Assembly (NCBI GenBank): GCA_913056225.1
Contig: CAJXMQ010000075.1
Span: 1-5,140, forward strand
From: an uncultured Micrococcales bacterium
GTDB lineage: Bacteria > Actinomycetota > Actinomycetes > Actinomycetales > Microbacteriaceae
DNA length: 5,140 nucleotides
Direction of reading: 5' to 3'
Part shown: piece by piece, positions 1-4,565 of the stretch
Position numbering within the stretch: position 1 is the first letter of the stretch
How the letters are laid out: each line of letters begins with the position of its first letter
The notes under the pieces: generated by a model
Database searches by the model: none
Told to the model about the DNA's origin: nothing
The model's input: only the letters and a program-made list of their open reading frames with translations
Translations under genes and position numbers: made by a program

Positions 1-90
1 TTTCCCTTTGGCGTCTGATACATGTCCTCCATCCTTTTTGAGGTAGTAGAACTGTGTTTTTCGCTGACCAACTAGTGAATAAGTGAGGCT
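1..90 (+). promoter_or_regulatory. Upstream leader of infA, possible weak promoter
   Basis: This stretch has no credible coding frame and precedes the first gene of the window. A TGATACATG string at 16-24 has the extended -10 form TGnTA but matches TATAAT at only about three of six positions, and the matching -35 would fall at or before the window edge, so a promoter here is only a guess. A GTGAGG element at 83-88 lies just before the infA ATG and is a plausible but close-set ribosome binding site. The upstream gene, often map in actinobacteria, is not visible. Confidence 0.25.
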
Positions 91-312
91 ATGGCCAACA
101 AAGACGGCGTTATTGAGATTGAGGGTCAAATCGTTGAGGCTCTGCCGAATGCGATGTTTAAGGTCGAGTTGACCAATGGACACACAGTTCTGGCCCACAT
201 CTCAGGAAAAATGCGACAGCACTACATTCGCATCCTTCCCGAGGATCGCGTAATTGTTGAGCTGAGCACCTACGACCTAAACCGTGGCCGCATCATTTAT
301 CGCTATAAGTAA
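91..312 (+). CDS. infA: Translation initiation factor IF-1
   Basis: The product is the small cytoplasmic initiation factor that binds the A site of the 30S subunit and works with IF-2 and IF-3 during initiation. At 73 residues it has the usual family length (72 in E. coli). The whole protein is one S1-type OB fold, and the family signature is clear: GxIVEALPNAMFKVEL in the N-terminal half, then NGHTVLAHISGKMR (29-42), YIRILPEDRV (45-54) and the C-terminal YDLNRGRIIYRYK. The ATG is the only sensible start because MANKDGVIEIEG matches the family N-terminus. rpmJ follows after 9 bases, so the two are almost certainly cotranscribed and probably translationally linked. No key residue looks missing. 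Confidence 0.97.
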   Translation: MANKDGVIEIEGQIVEALPNAMFKVELTNGHTVLAHISGKMRQHYIRILPEDRVIVELSTYDLNRGRIIYRYK

Positions 313-321
313 GGACAGACG

Positions 322-435
322 ATGAAAGTAAACCCAAGCGTAAAAAAGATTTGTGACAGTTGCCGAGTCATCCGTCGTCACGGACGTGTGATGGTGATTT
401 GCAGTAACCCTCGCCACAAACAGCGCCAGGGCTAG
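322..435 (+). CDS. rpmJ: 50S ribosomal protein L36, zinc-binding (C+) form
   Basis: This 37-codon gene translates as MKVNPSVKKICDSCRVIRRH followed by GRVMVICSNPRHKQRQG, the full length of L36. Four zinc ligands are present as C-x2-C-x12-C-x4-H (Cys11, Cys14, Cys27, His32), making it the zinc-binding form and not the cysteine-free paralogue some bacteria use under zinc limitation. L36 is a small basic zinc-ribbon protein of the large subunit that contacts 23S rRNA. The ribosome binding site AAGGA (311-315) overlaps the infA stop codon and sits 6 bases before the ATG, which suggests coupled translation. The infA-rpmJ-rpsM order is widespread in bacteria. Confidence 0.96.
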   Translation: MKVNPSVKKICDSCRVIRRHGRVMVICSNPRHKQRQG

Positions 436-459
436 ATAGACCAGGGCAGCTCGTAATAC

Positions 460-496
460 CTCTCGAGAAGGCGAGAGCCTGATTAGCCAAATCAGG
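460..496 (+). promoter_or_regulatory. Tandem hairpins in the rpsM leader
   Basis: Two perfect hairpins abut with no unpaired base between them. The first pairs CTCTCG (460-465) with CGAGAG (472-477) around a 6-base loop. The second pairs CCTGATT (478-484) with AATCAGG (490-496) around a 5-base loop. Such an arrangement could stack coaxially in RNA. It lies in the 106-base gap between rpmJ and rpsM, where the E. coli alpha operon carries its S4-binding regulatory leader. There is no U-tract, so an intrinsic terminator is unlikely. A role in ribosomal-protein feedback or mRNA processing is inference; the pairing itself is visible. Confidence 0.5.
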
Positions 497-527
497 GTGA
501 GCATGCCAAAGACCTTCCGAAGAAAAT

Positions 528-532
528 AGGAG
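528..532 (+). promoter_or_regulatory. Ribosome binding site of rpsM
   Basis: AGGAG lies 9 bases before the rpsM ATG. The four bases AGGA (528-531) are complementary to TCCT (537-540), which touches the start region, so a small 4-bp hairpin with a 5-base loop could partly mask the site. That stem is weak and may not form on its own. Confidence 0.65.
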
Positions 533-541
533 AAAATCCTC

Positions 542-919
542 ATGGCACGTATAGCAGGAGTGGATATTCCTCGCGAGAAGCGAGTTGAAATAGCCCTAAC
601 TTACATATTCGGTATCGGCCGAACCAAATCAGCACAGGCTCTTAGTGAGACCGGTGTTGACAAAAACACCAGGGTGAAAGACCTAACTGACGATCAGTTG
701 ATTTCCATCCGTGATTACATCGAGGCAAACCTCAAGGTAGAGGGTGACCTTCGCCGAGAAGTTTCTGGCAACATCCGCCGCAAGGTGGAAATTGGTAGCT
801 ACCAGGGAATTAGACACCGTAAGGGCTTGCCGGTTCGCGGTCAGCGCACAAAGACAAACGCTCGTGGACGCAAGGGTCCAAAGCGCACGGTGGCAGGCAA
901 GAAAAAGGCAACGCGCTAA
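542..919 (+). CDS. rpsM: 30S ribosomal protein S13
   Basis: S13 sits in the head of the small subunit. It contacts the large subunit through the B1 bridges, and its basic C-terminal tail reaches the P-site tRNA. The 125-residue protein shows the family pattern: MARIAGVDIPREKRVEIALTYI at the N-terminus written here only to residue 20 as its key part MARIAGVDIP, FGIGRTKS (23-30), the helix-two-turn-helix body, then RHRKGLPVRGQRTKTNAR (91-108) and a Lys/Arg-rich end. Residue 109 is Gly in NARGRKGPK, where E. coli and most homologues I recall have Thr. The ATG follows an AGGAG site. rpsK starts 25 bases downstream, consistent with one transcript. Confidence 0.97.
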   Translation: MARIAGVDIPREKRVEIALTYIFGIGRTKSAQALSETGVDKNTRVKDLTDDQLISIRDYIEANLKVEGDLRREVSGNIRRKVEIGSYQGIRHRKGLPVRGQRTKTNARGRKGPKRTVAGKKKATR

Positions 920-944
920 GCGTTAGAGAGAGGTATAGAGATTC

Positions 945-1343
945 ATGGCAGCTCCAAAATCCGCAGCGCGTAAGCCAAGGAAAAAAGACAAGAAGAATAT
1001 CCCTGCAGGGCAGGCTCATATTCGTAGCACCTTTAACAACACCATCATTTCCATCACTGACCCAACCGGTGCAGTGGTGGCCTGGAGTTCCAGCGGTGAT
1101 GTTGGGTTCAAGGGAAGTCGTAAATCAACCCCGTTCGCAGCACAGATGGCAGCCGAGGCTGCTGCCAGAAAAGCTGGAGACCACGGAGTTAAGAAGGTTG
1201 ACGTTTTCGTCAAGGGACCAGGCTCTGGTCGCGAGACAGCAATTCGCTCACTTCAGGCCGCAGGCCTAGAGGTTGGCTCGATTTCAGATGTGACACCACA
1301 GGCGCACAACGGAGTTCGTCCTCCTAAGCGTCGTCGCGTCTAA
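945..1343 (+). CDS. rpsK: 30S ribosomal protein S11
   Basis: S11 is a small-subunit platform protein near the E site and the 3' end of 16S rRNA. The 132-residue product has a basic N-terminal tail (1-20, rich in Lys, Arg and Ala), then the conserved core HIRSTFNNTIISITD (25-39), the segment GDVGFKGSRKSTPFAAQ (51-67), VKGPGSGRETAIRSLQ (89-104) and the terminal DVTPQAHNGVRPPKRRRV. The Asn122-Gly123 pair corresponds to the site converted to isoaspartate in E. coli S11. A purine-rich AGAGAGG (927-933) lies upstream at a rather long spacing of 11 bases. Gene and length are typical; the alanine-rich start is common in actinobacteria. Confidence 0.97.
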   Translation: MAAPKSAARKPRKKDKKNIPAGQAHIRSTFNNTIISITDPTGAVVAWSSSGDVGFKGSRKSTPFAAQMAAEAAARKAGDHGVKKVDVFVKGPGSGRETAIRSLQAAGLEVGSISDVTPQAHNGVRPPKRRRV

Positions 1344-1344
1344 A

Positions 1345-1419
1345 ACTAAACAAATTAGTCGCGGACGCCACCCGCGATATGAAGAATCACAAAGATAAGC
1401 ATCATATGGCGGATGCTTA
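1345..1419 (+). promoter_or_regulatory. Three-hairpin leader upstream of rpoA
   Basis: The 93-base gap between rpsK and rpoA contains three perfect inverted repeats. ACTAA (1345-1349) pairs with TTAGT (1355-1359). CGCGG (1360-1364) pairs with CCGCG (1372-1376) around a 7-base loop and directly abuts the first; it could gain one pair (1359 with 1377) at the expense of the first stem. TAAGCATC (1396-1403) pairs with GATGCTTA (1412-1419), an 8-bp stem with an 8-base loop that ends just before the rpoA ribosome binding site. No run of T follows any stem, so termination is not suggested. Function as attenuator, protein-binding leader or processing site is unknown. Confidence 0.5.
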
Positions 1420-1423
1420 GCTG

Positions 1424-1429
1424 AAAGGA
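1424..1429 (+). promoter_or_regulatory. Ribosome binding site fixing the rpoA GTG start
   Basis: AAAGGA ends 7 bases before the GTG at 1437. It is well placed for that codon and, with the family-typical N-terminus MLIAQRP, decides the start. It lies 4 bases after the 8-bp hairpin (1396-1419), which could influence access. Confidence 0.75.
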
Positions 1430-1436
1430 AATAACA

Positions 1437-2420
1437 GTGCTAATTGCACAGCGACCAACCCTAAACGAAGAAGTTATTGCAGATAACCGCTCAAGATTTA
1501 CTCTTGAGCCACTAGAGCCAGGTTTTGGCTACACACTTGGAAACTCAATGCGCCGCACCCTGCTATCAAGCATCCCCGGTGCAGCCGTTACAAACATCCG
1601 GATCGCGGGTGTTCCTCACGAGTTTGCAACTGTAGAGGGCGTTAAAGAAGACGTTGTCGAAATCATCTTGAACATCAAGCAGCTGGTCGTTTCCAGCGAG
1701 CACGATGAGCCAGTGGTTGCCCACCTAACCAAGTCAGGTGCTGGAGCAGCAACCGCAGCCGACATTCAGGTGCCAGCCGGAGTCGAAATCCACAACCCAG
1801 AGCTGGTTATTGCAACTTTGAACACCAAAGCGAAATTTGAAGTTGAGTTCACCATTGAGCGCGGAAGAGGCTATGTTTCCGCCGCACAGAACAGAAACCC
1901 TGACGCAGAAGCGGGCGTTATCCCAGTTGACAGCATCTACAGCCCCGTGTTGAAGGTGAGCTACCGCGTTGAGGCAACTCGTGCCGGTGAGTTTACAAAC
2001 TTCGACAAGCTGGTTTTGGATGTTGAGACCAAGCACTCAGTTCTGCCTAAAGACGCAGTTGCCAGTGCTGGATCAACCTTGGTTGAGTTGTTTGGGCTTG
2101 CAAAGAACCTAAACGAAGAGGCCGAGGGTATTGAAATCGGACCAGCTCCGGTTGAGCAGCAGGAGAGTGGAGAGCTTGCAACTCCTATTGAGGACCTAGA
2201 TCTCACTGTCCGCAGTTACAACTGCCTAAAGCGTGAAGGTATCAACAACGTAAGTGAGTTGATTGCCCTCAGCGAAGACCAGTTGATGAACATCCGCAAC
2301 TTCGGCTCAAAGAGTGTTGACGAGGTTCGCGACAAACTTGCTGAGATGGGCTTGAAATTCAAGGACGCCGTTCCTGGATTCGACAGCGCATACTTTTCAG
2401 GTTTTGAGGAAGACAACTAG
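1437..2420 (+). CDS. rpoA: DNA-directed RNA polymerase subunit alpha
   Basis: Alpha dimerises to nucleate assembly of RNA polymerase and contacts promoter UP elements and activators. The 327-residue protein has the expected two domains. The N-terminal domain (about 1-225) carries LEPGFGYTLGNSMRRTLLSS (26-45), containing the dimerisation/assembly motif NSMRRTLLSS, and GVKEDVVEIILNIK (68-81). A Glu/Gln-rich linker (about 226-250) leads to the C-terminal domain (about 251-312). DNA-binding residues equivalent to E. coli R265, N268, C269, G296, K298 and S299 are present as Arg259, Asn262, Cys263, Gly290, Lys292 and Ser293. It ends in a short acidic tail. The start is GTG, chosen by the upstream AAAGGA and the MLIAQRP start shared by actinobacterial alphas. 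rplQ follows after 30 bases. Confidence 0.98.
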   Translation: MLIAQRPTLNEEVIADNRSRFTLEPLEPGFGYTLGNSMRRTLLSSIPGAAVTNIRIAGVPHEFATVEGVKEDVVEIILNIKQLVVSSEHDEPVVAHLTKSGAGAATAADIQVPAGVEIHNPELVIATLNTKAKFEVEFTIERGRGYVSAAQNRNPDAEAGVIPVDSIYSPVLKVSYRVEATRAGEFTNFDKLVLDVETKHSVLPKDAVASAGSTLVELFGLAKNLNEEAEGIEIGPAPVEQQESGELATPIEDLDLTVRSYNCLKREGINNVSELIALSEDQLMNIRNFGSKSVDEVRDKLAEMGLKFKDAVPGFDSAYFSGFEEDN

Positions 2421-2450
2421 GTCTGATTTAGAAAGTCAAGGAGAAAGACA

Positions 2451-3155
2451 ATGGCAAGCCCAACAAAGGGAGCAAGATTAGGTGGTGGCCCAGCCCACGA
2501 AAGACTGATGCTGAACAACATGGCCAGCTCACTTTTCAAACACCGCAGAATTACAACCACCGAGACCAAGGCAAAGCGCCTGCGTCCAATCGCTGAGCGT
2601 TTGGTCACATTCGCTAAGCGTGGGGATTTGCACGCACGCCGTAAGGTCATGGGTCAGATCACCGACAAATCTGTCGTGCACGAGCTATTCGCAGAAATCG
2701 CTCCTCTGATGGAGGGTCGTGAGGGTGGATACACCAGAATCACCAAGCTTGGCTACCGCAAGGGAGACAACGCACCAATGGCAGTGATTGAGTTGGTTTT
2801 GGAAAAAGTTGAGCCAAAGCCAAAGGCCAACAAAAAGAAATTGGAAAACACCATCAAGGGAACCGCAGCTGCTGAGGCTGTTGAGACCGAAGAGGCAGTA
2901 ACCGAAGATGCAGTAACCGAGGAAGCTGCAGTTGAAGAGACTGCAGCCGAGGTAACAGAGACTGAGGCAACAGAGGCAGCAGAAACTCCTGCAGAGGAGC
3001 CAGCCGCTGAAGAGACCCCAGCTGAGGATGCACCGGCCGAGGACGCTCCGGCTGAGGAAGCTCCAGCCGAAGAAGCAGCCGCCGATGAGGCGCCAGCAGC
3101 TGAAGCTGAGCAGGCTGAGGAGTCAGCTGCAGACGAGTCTGAGGATAAGAAGTAG
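2451..3155 (+). CDS. rplQ: 50S ribosomal protein L17 with long acidic C-terminal tail
   Basis: L17 binds 23S rRNA near the polypeptide exit tunnel. Residues 1 to about 120 form the standard L17 domain: basic GARLGGGPAHERLMLNN (7-23), SSLFKHRRITTTETKAKRLR (26-45, key residues HRRITTTETKAK), and the ending TRITKLGYRKGDNAPMAVIE (95-114). A Lys-rich hinge (122-136) follows, then an extension from about 139 to 234 made almost only of Ala, Glu, Asp, Thr, Pro and Val. I count 37 acidic and just 2 basic residues there, the two final lysines. It looks disordered. Actinobacterial L17s often have Ala/Glu-rich tails, but 234 residues is long even so (E. coli 127). AAGGAGA (2438-2444) is a strong ribosome binding site 6 bases before the ATG. 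Confidence 0.97.
   Translation: MASPTKGARLGGGPAHERLMLNNMASSLFKHRRITTTETKAKRLRPIAERLVTFAKRGDLHARRKVMGQITDKSVVHELFAEIAPLMEGREGGYTRITKLGYRKGDNAPMAVIELVLEKVEPKPKANKKKLENTIKGTAAAEAVETEEAVTEDAVTEEAAVEETAAEVTETEATEAAETPAEEPAAEETPAEDAPAEDAPAEEAPAEEAAADEAPAAEAEQAEESAADESEDKK
3018..3077 (+). repeat. Four degenerate 15-base repeats encoding PAE(D/E)A in L17
   Basis: Residues 190-209 of L17 read PAEDA PAEDA PAEEA PAEEA, an exact five-residue period. The four 15-base units use different synonymous codons (for example CCA GCT GAG GAT, CCG GCC GAG GAC, CCG GCT GAG GAA, CCA GCC GAA GAA), so the period is clear in the protein and blurred in the DNA. This suggests an old duplication kept for its amino acid composition. 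The flanking sequence continues with less regular Ala/Glu/Pro-rich variants. Confidence 0.8.
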
Positions 3156-3161
3156 GAACTT

Positions 3162-3202
3162 ATGACTAAGCCCGCCAGCATCCCTGGCGGGCTTAGTCGT
3201 TT
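3162..3202 (+). terminator. Strong hairpin, probable rplQ terminator, covering the truA start
   Basis: GACTAAGCCCGCCAG (3164-3178) is perfectly complementary to CTGGCGGGCTTAGTC (3184-3198), giving a 15-bp stem with a 5-base loop CATCC. The stem can extend by a U-G wobble (3163-3199) and an A-U pair (3162-3200), which places the whole truA start codon in paired RNA. Only three T residues (3200-3202) follow, so the U-tract is weak, as is common in actinobacterial terminators. Position right after the alpha-operon ribosomal genes supports termination or attenuation. Because the hairpin is also inside truA, it may instead make truA translation depend on ribosomes finishing rplQ. Confidence 0.7.
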
Positions 3203-3995
3203 CCGGATTGACCTCGCCTACGACGGCACAGACTATGCGGGTTGGGCAATCCAGCCAGGTCTTAGAACCATTGAGGGTGAAGTATTGAAGGCTCTCAGGG
3301 TGGTGTTTGGAGATTTGCCAGAGGGACTCAGGGTTGGTGGTCGCACCGATGCGGGCGTTCATGCCCTGGGCCAGGTCTTTCACTTGGATTTGGATGAAAC
3401 ACAAACTAAACGCGTGAGCCATCGCTTGGTTGGAAAACTTAATGCCGTTCTAGACAATGACATTCGAATTTCCTCTTTTGAACCCGCTCCAGAGGGTTTT
3501 CATGCTCGGTATTCAGCCACTAAACGAAGCTATCGCTACCGGATTCTCGACTCAAACGAGCAAGACCCACTGTCTGCCAGGTATCACCTATGGCACCACT
3601 CGCGTTTGGATGAAGAATTGATGCAGGAGGCCTCATCTCAGCTATTGGGACTTCATGATTTCGCGAGCTTTTGCAGAAGAAGAGCAGGTGCCACCACCAT
3701 CCGTGAAATCAAAAAGATTGAAGTTAGCCGTCAAGGCAACCTGCTACAAATTGATTTGGAGGCGGATGCTTTTTGTCACACCCAGGTGAGATCAATCGTT
3801 GGCGCTTTGATGAAAGTGGGTAGCGGCAAGATGACCAAAACTCGACTTGGCGAGATTCTTGAGGCTAAAAAACGGCTGAATGAATTCAAGGTGGTTGGAC
3901 CCGAAGGGCTGACACTTATGCAGATTCATTACCCCAAGCAATCATTATTGGCCGCCCAAGCCGAGAAAACTCGAAATATGAGGATTCTGGATTAG
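3162..3995 (+). CDS. truA: tRNA pseudouridine(38-40) synthase TruA
   Basis: TruA converts uridines 38, 39 and 40 in the tRNA anticodon arm to pseudouridine. The 277-residue protein has the motif VGGRTDAGVHALGQVFHLD (58-76), in which Asp63 is the catalytic aspartate, an early FRIDLAYDGTDYAGWAIQPG (14-33), the central FHARYSATKRSYRYRI (113-128), FCHTQVRSIVGALMKVG (204-220) and the closing GPEGLTLMQIHYP (246-258). It matches TruA and not TruB or RluA. The family-conserved part begins near residue 13; residues 2-12 (TKPASIPGGLS) are encoded by the hairpin and look like an unconserved extension. No ATG, GTG or TTG lies in frame between 3162 and the conserved core, leaving only an ATT at 3207 as alternative. 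An AGGA (3154-3157) overlaps the rplQ stop at a short spacing of 4 bases. Confidence 0.95.
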   Translation: MTKPASIPGGLSRFRIDLAYDGTDYAGWAIQPGLRTIEGEVLKALRVVFGDLPEGLRVGGRTDAGVHALGQVFHLDLDETQTKRVSHRLVGKLNAVLDNDIRISSFEPAPEGFHARYSATKRSYRYRILDSNEQDPLSARYHLWHHSRLDEELMQEASSQLLGLHDFASFCRRRAGATTIREIKKIEVSRQGNLLQIDLEADAFCHTQVRSIVGALMKVGSGKMTKTRLGEILEAKKRLNEFKVVGPEGLTLMQIHYPKQSLLAAQAEKTRNMRILD

Positions 3996-4002
3996 TTTTT
4001 GG

Positions 4003-4032
4003 TTGACCGCACTGGTCGCGGGAGGCTATTAT
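4003..4032 (+). promoter_or_regulatory. Sigma-70/SigA-type promoter of rplM-rpsI
   Basis: TTGACC (4003-4008) and TATTAT (4027-4032) each match the housekeeping consensus at five of six positions and are separated by 18 bases. A short T-run (3996-4000) lies just upstream of the -35. Transcription should start near 4039-4041, giving a leader of about 70 bases before the rplM GTG. It begins 7 bases after the truA stop, so rplM-rpsI forms its own transcription unit. This is the best promoter in the window. Confidence 0.8.
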
Positions 4033-4044
4033 TGTCCTTTGGTG

Positions 4045-4082
4045 TTGGCGGTTGAGCCAATATTAGATTCAACCAATGAATC
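4045..4082 (+). promoter_or_regulatory. Structured rplM leader with pseudoknot or kissing-loop potential
   Basis: TTGGC (4045-4049) pairs with GCCAA (4056-4060), leaving the 6-base loop GGTTGA. GATTCA (4066-4071) pairs with TGAATC (4077-4082), leaving the loop ACCAA. The first loop, GGTTGA (4050-4055), is fully complementary to TCAACC (4069-4074), so either a pseudoknot, a kissing of GGT with ACC between loops, or two exclusive folds are possible. The structure begins within a few bases of the predicted 5' end and stops about 18 bases before the ribosome binding site. E. coli rplM-rpsI is known to be autoregulated by L13 through its leader; a similar role here is inference. Confidence 0.5.
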
Positions 4083-4111
4083 ACCTGTTTATAAAGAATT
4101 AAGGGAAAAAC

Positions 4112-4555
4112 GTGCGAACATATTCACCCAAGGCCAGTGAGCTCGATCACCAGTGGCACGTCATTGACGCAGCTGACGTTGTACTAGGTCGTTTGGCCAG
4201 CCACGCAGCGAGATTGCTTCGCGGAAAGCACAAGCCAACTTTTGCTCCACACATGGACACCGGAGATTTCGTAATCATCATCAATGCCGAGAAGGCAGTT
4301 TTGACCGGCAACAAGCTAGCTCAGAAGCGCGCTTACCGTCACAGTGGTTACCCAGGTGGTCTAAAGTCCATCGGATATGAAGAGTTGATGGAGAAAAACC
4401 CTGAGAAGGCTGTTGAAAAAGCAGTTAAGGGAATGCTTCCAAAAAACAAACTGGGTGACCAGATTGGTTCAAAACTAAAGGTTTATCGCGGTAGCGAGCA
4501 CCCTCACGAGGCGCAGAAGCCTCACACCTACAACATCGATCAGATTGCCCAGTAA
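4112..4555 (+). CDS. rplM: 50S ribosomal protein L13
   Basis: L13 is an early-assembling 23S rRNA-binding protein of the large subunit. The 147-residue product has the usual length and family landmarks: MRTYSPKASELDHQWHVIDA (1-20), VLGRLASHAARLLRGKHKP (24-42), the segment DTGDFVIIINAEK (49-61), YRHSGYPGGLKS (75-86), and the signature KGMLPKNKLG (106-115) followed by KLKVYRGSEHPHEAQKP (121-137). Translation starts at GTG: AAGGGA (4101-4106) lies 5 bases upstream and MRTYSPK is the typical actinobacterial N-terminus. It is the first gene of the rplM-rpsI operon, with its own promoter and a structured leader. Stop and next start are separated by 10 bases. Confidence 0.97.
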   Translation: MRTYSPKASELDHQWHVIDAADVVLGRLASHAARLLRGKHKPTFAPHMDTGDFVIIINAEKAVLTGNKLAQKRAYRHSGYPGGLKSIGYEELMEKNPEKAVEKAVKGMLPKNKLGDQIGSKLKVYRGSEHPHEAQKPHTYNIDQIAQ

Positions 4556-4558
4556 GGA
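4554..4558 (+). promoter_or_regulatory. Ribosome binding site fixing the rpsI TTG start
   Basis: AAGGA overlaps the last two bases of the rplM stop codon and ends 7 bases before the TTG at 4566. This selects 4566 over the more upstream in-frame TTG at 4545, which lies inside rplM and has no such site. The overlap suggests that rpsI translation is coupled to rplM termination. Confidence 0.8.
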
Positions 4559-4565
4559 AAAGAAC

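Noticed and set aside
26..43. CCTC/GAGG pairing in the infA leader
   Set aside because: Four base pairs across a 10-base loop is too weak to call a structure.
277..543. Minus-strand frame over the rpmJ region, with hydrophobic stretches
   Set aside because: It covers the real gene rpmJ and the structured leader, has no clear ribosome binding site or family match, and opposes a conserved operon.
1734..2036. Minus-strand 100-residue frame inside rpoA
   Set aside because: It is fully contained in the RpoA N-terminal domain coding sequence and shows no recognisable motif.
3018..3077. 15-base tandem units considered as a CRISPR or minisatellite
   Set aside because: Units are contiguous, without spacers, in frame, and diverged at synonymous sites; they are a protein-level repeat of L17.
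2753..3181. Long Ser/Ala-rich open frame on the minus strand
   Set aside because: It is the antisense of the L17 Ala/Glu-rich tail; the open frame follows from the biased codons, and the protein resembles no family.
3123..3422. Minus-strand frame across the rplQ-truA junction
   Set aside because: It overlaps two well-supported genes and its opening is a by-product of their codons; no family recognised.
4005..4017. GACC/GGTC inverted repeat overlapping the rplM -35 as an operator
   Set aside because: Only four base pairs with a 5-base gap, easily found by chance, and no regulator is visible nearby.
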